Assembly: GCA_019747455.1 (NCBI GenBank)
Contig: JAIEQT010000093.1
Coordinates: forward strand, 1-9,697
Length of the DNA stretch: 9,697 bases
DNA from: Chitinophagaceae bacterium
GTDB taxonomy: Bacteria; Bacteroidota; Bacteroidia; Chitinophagales; Chitinophagaceae
Reading direction: 5' to 3'
The notes beneath the pieces were generated by a model. The model did not search any database. It was not told the DNA's origin and saw only the letters and a list, made by a program, of their open reading frames with translations. The translations under genes and the position numbers were made by a program. Below are positions 6,248 through 9,697 of this stretch, in pieces; position 1 is the stretch's first letter; every line of letters begins with the position of its first letter.

Positions 6248-6255
6248 CAAAAGTA
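6248..6255 (-). promoter_or_regulatory. Candidate -7 promoter box for the fdx-iscX block
   Basis: On the minus strand the octamer is TACTTTTG, a full match to TAnnTTTG, followed by GCAG. Transcription would start near 6241, leaving a leader of about 11 nt before the fdx ATG. No TTTG is found 19-20 bp upstream (AAAG or AAAA there), so the -33 element is weak or absent. This is the only good promoter candidate for the minus-strand block that I could find, apart from whatever the repeat-filled iscX-kdsC spacer may contain. Confidence 0.45.
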
Positions 6256-6308
6256 TCTCAAATCATTTAAAAATCTTTTACTCATTCAATTCTTTCCATG
6301 TGTGGGAA

Positions 6309-6333
6309 ATGATTTTCCAAAAAAGGAAATCAT
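6309..6333. promoter_or_regulatory. Inverted repeat upstream of fdx
   Basis: ATGATTTTCC (6309-6318) and GGAAATCAT (6325-6333) form a 9-bp stem with one bulged T and a six-A loop on the plus strand. It lies about 80-100 bp upstream of the fdx start. There is no T-run on either side, so it does not look like a terminator; an operator-type dyad is possible but no regulator can be named. Confidence 0.35.
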
Positions 6334-6421
6334 CATGCAGCTATTATTTTATAATCTGTTGTAAATCAGCACATTAATAAAATTTCGTCGACTGGCATGC
6401 AGGTTGTCATACTGAATAAAA

Positions 6422-6508
6422 ATGCTTATGAAGGCTTCCACGCTTTATCTCAGAATAGCCATTGTAATTGCCTTGGGGATGGTTGTACTGGCATCCTGAA
6501 CTAAAAAA
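6422..6508 (+). pseudogene. Probable remnant of a lipoprotein gene, stopped at the lipobox cysteine
   Basis: An ATG at 6422 (a second in frame at 6428) opens a 25-codon ORF that ends TGA at 6497-6499. The peptide has a short basic start (MLMKAST), one hydrophobic helix (LRIAIVIALGMVVLA) and then Ser, exactly where a lipobox would continue with Cys. The TGA differs from a Cys codon by one base, and the next codons read Thr-Lys-Lys before TAA at 6506-6508. The real lipoprotein start 340 bp downstream reads LRITIIAAIAAVILFSCTKK. Aligned without gaps, the two share L, R, I, I, A, V, L, S, T, K and K. This suggests a duplicated and decayed signal peptide, or the stump of a deleted lipoprotein gene. 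A real 25-residue membrane peptide is the alternative. Such signal peptides converge easily, so confidence is moderate. Confidence 0.45.
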
Positions 6509-6542
6509 TAAAACCACATGGTGCTGATTGTATTCGTTTTAG

Positions 6543-6567
6543 AAATACCATACTTAAGGTATTTTTT
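6543..6567 (+). terminator. Weak hairpin with T-run after the lipoprotein remnant
   Basis: AAATACC (6543-6549) and GGTATTT (6558-6564) form a 7-bp stem with an eight-base loop, and the T-run continues through 6567. The layout is that of an intrinsic terminator on the plus strand, about 35 bp beyond the remnant's last stop. The stem is AT-rich with only two G-C pairs, so it would be weak. It may be a relic of the lost gene's terminator (inference). Confidence 0.35.
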
Positions 6568-6632
6568 AAAGAATCATTTATAATAAATAAGGAAATACAT
6601 GTATGAATATCGAGTACAGTGCTTTACAATAA

Positions 6633-6660
6633 AGCGTTACGATGATTTTTGTAACACGCT
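6633..6660 (+). promoter_or_regulatory. Bulged hairpin upstream of the LruC lipoprotein gene
   Basis: AGCGTTAC (6633-6640) can pair with GTAACACGCT (6651-6660): an 8-bp stem with a two-base bulge (CA) around a 10-base loop. It lies about 110 bp before the lipoprotein ATG at 6772, so it is in either the promoter or the leader of that gene. Function unknown; reported as visible structure only. Confidence 0.3.
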
Positions 6661-6771
6661 ACCCGTGATTACAAACAAGCTTGTATTTAATATGAGAACC
6701 ATAAATCCAATTTACAATTGCCATAATTTTATTCCATGATTTTACCTACTCCCCATCCTAAAATAAATACA

Positions 6772-8826
6772 ATGCTTCGTATTACCATTATCGCAGCTAT
6801 AGCCGCCGTGATATTATTCTCCTGCACCAAAAAGATTGAACAAGAAATTACAGATCCGGTTGCCGGGAAAATTTCCCCGGATGGATTTTTGTTTAAAACA
6901 TCTCGCAGTGTAAACTTCACTATCAATGTACAATCTGTTTCCGGTACTGCCCTTACAGGAGTACCTATAGTTATTTACCAATATAGTGATGGTATGATGG
7001 GTAAGGAATTGTTTAGAGGTTATTCAGGAAACTCAGGTACTATATCCGGAACATTCCAGCTAACGCAATCCATGGATTCTGTTATCATAGATCCTGCCTA
7101 CATTGGCTTAATCAGAAATGCATTAGCTGTTGTTACAAACAATAATATCAATTGTACCATAGGTGGCAGCAATGTATTTAGTGGAAGTATCGTAGGAACG
7201 CTTAAAACAAATACTGACGTTAGTAGAACTGAATCAAATTTCAGATCAAATGATATAAATGGGGTTTCAACCAGTACCGTTTTCTCCTATATCAGTAAAT
7301 ATGATAATGATGGAAGACCAACTAGCTTAACCACTCCTGATATTATTCCGGATGATATGTTATCTACGATCAATGCAGCATTACCAGAAGCTACAGACTT
7401 GAGAAAAACAAATCCGCAGTTTCTTACCAGTACTGCCAGTTCCAATATTGTGATCACAAAAGATGCAGAAGTATTTATCACATTTGTTTCGGAAGGTGCA
7501 GGCTATAGAAATTCTGTTGGTTTTTACAGCTACCCAACCAATACACCCCCAAAATCTTTAGCCGACATCAAGCAAGTAAGTTTTGTTTTCCCTAATGCAA
7601 GTTTTTTGGGCAGCAACGGTTCTATGCTTTCAGGTGATAAAATAAGTATAGGTAAATTCAGTGCCGGCACTACGGTAGGTATTGTACTTTTTGCCAATGG
7701 TTGGAATGGAAAAGAAGTAGATGTAAAAAGTACTGCTTATTTCACCGACTATTTCTTAAATCCGGAAAAGGATCCAACCTTACAAAGACACAATGTTTTA
7801 CTTAAATATAATAACACGTATTTAATTGGGTTTGAAGACTTAGACAGATCTAGCAGTGGTTGCGATCAAGATTTTAATGATCTTGTTATTTATGCATCTG
7901 CCAATCCGATTGATGCTATTTCTGCTAATGGTGTAGCCACCCCTACTAAACCAAAAGACACAGACGGTGATGGTGTTGAAGATAGTATAGATCAATTTCC
8001 AACAGATCCTGCTCGTGCTTTTATTAATTATTATCCTGCCAAAGATAGTTGGAGTACATTAGCATTCGAAGATAACTGGCCTGTATCCGGAGATTACGAT
8101 ATGAACGATGTAGTGGTAAACTATAACTATTCATGGGTAACAAATGCCAGCAATAATGTAGTAGAAATGTTTGCTAATTTTCAACCTATCGCCAATGGTG
8201 CCTCCTTCCAAAATGGCTTTGGTATTCAATTTCCATTTAGCAGTAGTGCTGTTTCTGCCGTTACCGGCGCTTCAACAACAGCTAATTATATCAAATTTAA
8301 TAGCAATGGTACAGAAGCCGGACAAACAAATGCGGTAATTATTCCTTTCGATAATATGCGGTCAGTATTAAGTAATACAAATGGTGCCTATTTTGTAAAT
8401 ACAGATATGGCCTTACCAAAAGTTACAGGCACAACGATCAATATGAAAGTTAGTTTCACAAGCCCCATTGCTATCAGTAACTTCAATACTGTGCCTTTCA
8501 ATCCATTCATTATAAGTAATTTGAGAAGAGGGTTCGAAATACATTTACCCGGACAATTACCAACTGCATTAGCCGATAGAACGCAGTTCGGTCAGGGTAT
8601 AGATGCAACAAATACTACAACAGGCGTTTACTACGTAACAAAACAAAATTATCCTTGGGCTATTAATTTTACCTCACCATTTATATATCCTATCGAAAGA
8701 AGTTCTATCGCAGATGCGTATCCCAATTTCTTAAAATGGGCTGCTTCGGGAGGTACCCTGTACACTGATTGGTTTTTAAATTCAAGTGTTGGCTTCCGAA
8801 ATACAAGTTTATTATACACAAAGTAA
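6772..8826 (+). CDS. LruC-domain lipoprotein with DUF4114-like domain
   Basis: A 684-residue exported lipoprotein. The second in-frame ATG (6772) is preferred over 6736, because it places a classical signal peptide and lipobox at the N-terminus: MLRITIIAAIAAVILFSC, with acylated Cys18. Residues about 40-108 form a beta-rich segment resembling a carboxypeptidase-regulatory-type fold (SVNFTINVQSVSGTALTGVP). Residues about 236-378 match DUF4114, with FVSEGAGYRNSVGFYSY and the acidic signature GFEDLDRSSSGCDQDFNDLV. Residues 396-413 (DTDGDGVEDSIDQFPTDP) are a thrombospondin-3-like calcium-binding loop. They lead into an LruC domain, about 414-680, with FEDNWPVSGDYDMNDVVVNY, NGFGIQFPF, GFEIHLPGQLPTALAD and NYPWAINF. 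LruC proteins are surface or envelope proteins with no established enzymatic role. No T9SS C-terminal sorting domain is seen. The gene is alone on its strand and ends in a strong terminator. Confidence 0.92.
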   Translation: MLRITIIAAIAAVILFSCTKKIEQEITDPVAGKISPDGFLFKTSRSVNFTINVQSVSGTALTGVPIVIYQYSDGMMGKELFRGYSGNSGTISGTFQLTQSMDSVIIDPAYIGLIRNALAVVTNNNINCTIGGSNVFSGSIVGTLKTNTDVSRTESNFRSNDINGVSTSTVFSYISKYDNDGRPTSLTTPDIIPDDMLSTINAALPEATDLRKTNPQFLTSTASSNIVITKDAEVFITFVSEGAGYRNSVGFYSYPTNTPPKSLADIKQVSFVFPNASFLGSNGSMLSGDKISIGKFSAGTTVGIVLFANGWNGKEVDVKSTAYFTDYFLNPEKDPTLQRHNVLLKYNNTYLIGFEDLDRSSSGCDQDFNDLVIYASANPIDAISANGVATPTKPKDTDGDGVEDSIDQFPTDPARAFINYYPAKDSWSTLAFEDNWPVSGDYDMNDVVVNYNYSWVTNASNNVVEMFANFQPIANGASFQNGFGIQFPFSSSAVSAVTGASTTANYIKFNSNGTEAGQTNAVIIPFDNMRSVLSNTNGAYFVNTDMALPKVTGTTINMKVSFTSPIAISNFNTVPFNPFIISNLRRGFEIHLPGQLPTALADRTQFGQGIDATNTTTGVYYVTKQNYPWAINFTSPFIYPIERSSIADAYPNFLKWAASGGTLYTDWFLNSSVGFRNTSLLYTK

Positions 8827-8851
8827 TTTAATCAGTACCCCCCATACACCT

Positions 8852-8879
8852 GGCTCATTCATTAGAATGAGCCTTTTTT
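8852..8879 (+). terminator. Strong intrinsic terminator of the LruC lipoprotein gene
   Basis: GGCTCATTC (8852-8860) and GAATGAGCC (8865-8873) form a perfect 9-bp stem around the ATTA loop, followed by six T (8874-8879). It begins 25 bp after the lipoprotein stop. The opposite-strand DUF2520 gene ends inside it: its stop codon is the complement of 8855-8857, and its last residues (AHSNE) are encoded by the hairpin. There is no T-run in the minus direction, so it should act mainly on the plus-strand transcript. Confidence 0.9.
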
Positions 8880-9631
8880 ATATTGACAATGGCATCAGAC
8901 AAAATATTGTAAACATCCAGAGAAAGCATATCATCAAGTATAAAAGACTTATGTAATGATATCGTTTCAAGATCTCCTCTAAAAGCCGGGCCGGCCTGTA
9001 ATAAATGCGGAGGAGCAGTTGTAATGGCTATGGCGGTTTCTTGAATGATAGGATAGAATAATGCAAAATCAATTCCTTCCTTTTCACAAAATTCAGCGCC
9101 TAAGCTATATAAGCAATTCGAAAAGTTAGCTGTCAATGTAGCTACATAATGCATCTTCCGACGTTTGATATCATTGGCCTGAATCACTGTATTTGTAAAC
9201 TTGTGTGCCACTGAGATAATGATATCAAGAGCCATTTGATTAGACCCATCAATCGCAACATTCAATTCTCCGAAGCTATTCATCGATTTACGTAGCATTT
9301 TCATTGGCCAAAATACACCGTAACAACTGGAGCAGATATTAATTACTTCTTTACTAACCGTTCCCGAGGTATGATAAACAGGTTTATCACCTAGATTTAG
9401 TTGAGCAGCAATATTCGTAATCGCTTTATCAGATACGGCAATAAAATAGATATCTGCATCTTTATCTATGGATTCTATACTATCAACGGCCTCTCCGCCA
9501 ACTTCCTTCGTAAGTAATACAGCATCGGATAAATGTCTACTATATACCTGCTTAATATGAAATTTTGCGGATACTAGGGATTTTGCTAAAACCCAAGCCA
9601 TATTACCGGCTCCAATCATTACAACCTGCAT
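8855..9631 (-). CDS. Rossmann-fold DUF2520 protein (putative NAD(P)-dependent oxidoreductase)
   Basis: A 258-residue protein of the Rossmann-like plus DUF2520 architecture, sometimes named F420-dependent NADP oxidoreductase-like; the substrate is unknown. The N-terminal dinucleotide-binding motif is VVMIGAGNMAWVLAKSL (3-19). It is followed by IYFIAVSDKAI (61-71) and VYHTSGTVS (85-93), as in ProC/6PGDH-like folds. The DUF2520 part includes GVFWPMKML (105-113), KMHYVATLTANFSNCLY (159-175), YPIIQETA (193-200) and AGPAFRGDLETISLH (213-227). It starts ATG at 9631 with a possible promoter upstream, and its final codons overlap the terminator of the convergent lipoprotein gene. In many Bacteroidota, as I recall, this gene sits directly before kdsC; here it is separated from it by fdx-iscX and the lipoprotein gene. 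Confidence 0.9.
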   Translation of the reverse strand: MQVVMIGAGNMAWVLAKSLVSAKFHIKQVYSRHLSDAVLLTKEVGGEAVDSIESIDKDADIYFIAVSDKAITNIAAQLNLGDKPVYHTSGTVSKEVINICSSCYGVFWPMKMLRKSMNSFGELNVAIDGSNQMALDIIISVAHKFTNTVIQANDIKRRKMHYVATLTANFSNCLYSLGAEFCEKEGIDFALFYPIIQETAIAITTAPPHLLQAGPAFRGDLETISLHKSFILDDMLSLDVYNILSDAIVNIKKAHSNE

Positions 9632-9660
9632 ATCTTTGATTTATGAAAATGAAATTAACG

Positions 9661-9692
9661 CAAAGGATGCTTATTGGATACTATAGAACAAA
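9661..9692 (-). promoter_or_regulatory. Candidate -33/-7 promoter for the DUF2520 gene
   Basis: On the minus strand a TTTG (9692-9689) is followed after 20 bp by ATCCTTTG (9668-9661). This compares with the Bacteroidota pattern TTTG, about 19-20 bp, TAnnTTTG: the -33 is exact and the -7 keeps TTTG but has AT instead of TA. The start would be near 9654, giving a leader of about 22 nt. Spacing supports it; the -7 mismatch lowers confidence. Confidence 0.35.
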
Positions 9693-9697
9693 GTTTC

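Larger units (their letters stand above)
6231..6771. other. Long gene-poor intergenic region between fdx and the LruC lipoprotein gene
   Basis: This 541-bp stretch separates two divergent genes. It contains the fdx promoter box at its left end, a hairpin at 6309-6333, a 25-codon lipoprotein-signal-like ORF (6422-6499), a hairpin plus T-run at 6543-6567, a 10-bp palindrome ATACATGTAT (6595-6604), a bulged hairpin (6633-6660) and the palindrome ACAAGCTTGT (6675-6684). No clear -33/-7 pair precedes the plus-strand lipoprotein gene; the closest -7-like octamers are GATTTTTG (6644-6651) and TAATTTTA (6724-6731), each with one mismatch. No transfer RNA, transposase remnant or longer ORF was found. 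Confidence 0.7.

Noticed and set aside
6497..6499. TGA as a recoded codon (selenocysteine or reassigned) in the short lipoprotein-like ORF
   Set aside because: Another stop follows three codons later, no selenocysteine element is evident, and TGA ends several normal genes here.
6736..6771. 12-codon longer start for the LruC lipoprotein
   Set aside because: The extension (proline-rich and polar) would sit in front of the lipoprotein signal; the ATG at 6772 gives a standard 18-residue signal ending in the lipobox.
6729..7481. Minus-strand ORFs 6729-6926 and 7287-7481
   Set aside because: They are antisense to the lipoprotein gene and its signal peptide, with no supporting motif.

Overview
The window looks like a chromosomal segment of a low-GC (by eye, not counted) member of the Bacteroidota, most likely a Chitinophagaceae-type genome. 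The evidence is the set of families present: DUF2851, a DUF2520 Rossmann protein, an LruC-domain lipoprotein, a UbiA-type prenyltransferase beside Maf and a KdsC-like phosphatase, and a [16 protein letters not shown] LipA. Upstream of lipA and fdx there are also Bacteroidota-style -7 boxes (TAnnTTTG) rather than sigma70 boxes, and Shine-Dalgarno sequences are generally absent. TGA is used as an ordinary stop (DUF2851, maf and DUF2520 genes all end in TGA), so the genetic code is standard.

Layout, left to right. Positions 1-753 (minus) hold the N-terminal 251 codons of lipoyl synthase LipA, cut by the window edge. Positions 786-1616 (minus) encode a secreted or outer-membrane protein of unknown function. 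An OsmC/Ohr-family peroxidase (1655-2059, plus) diverges from it across only 38 bp. It converges with the next minus-strand block, leaving a 5-bp gap. That block runs, in transcription order, fdx (6230-5895), iscX (5885-5646), a repeat-filled spacer, a KdsC-like HAD phosphatase (5488-4973), a UbiA-family prenyltransferase (4922-3990, TTG start), maf (3986-3396) and a DUF2851 protein (3333-2065). Positions 6231-6771 are a long gene-poor region. It holds a 25-codon ORF that reads like a lipoprotein signal peptide stopped exactly at the lipobox cysteine, plus several inverted repeats. The large lipoprotein gene with DUF4114-like and LruC domains (6772-8826, plus) follows. It ends in a strong intrinsic terminator, and the 3' end of the convergent DUF2520 gene (9631-8855, minus) lies inside that terminator.

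Functionally, the minus-strand block combines iron-sulfur support (Fdx, IscX), envelope carbohydrate or lipid steps (KdsC-like phosphatase, UbiA prenyltransferase) and nucleotide house-cleaning (Maf). LipA is itself an Fe-S enzyme but probably has its own promoter. In related genomes, as I recall, the DUF2520, kdsC-like, UbiA and maf genes sit side by side. Here fdx-iscX and the opposite-strand lipoprotein gene lie between DUF2520 and the rest.

The least ordinary features are (1) a 12-unit heptamer tandem array that forms the entire leader in front of the kdsC-like start codon, (2) a related 14-bp repeat block in inverted orientation that abuts the iscX stop codon, and (3) the apparent stump of a lipoprotein gene upstream of the LruC gene. 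No CRISPR array, transposase, phage gene, tRNA or rRNA was seen.
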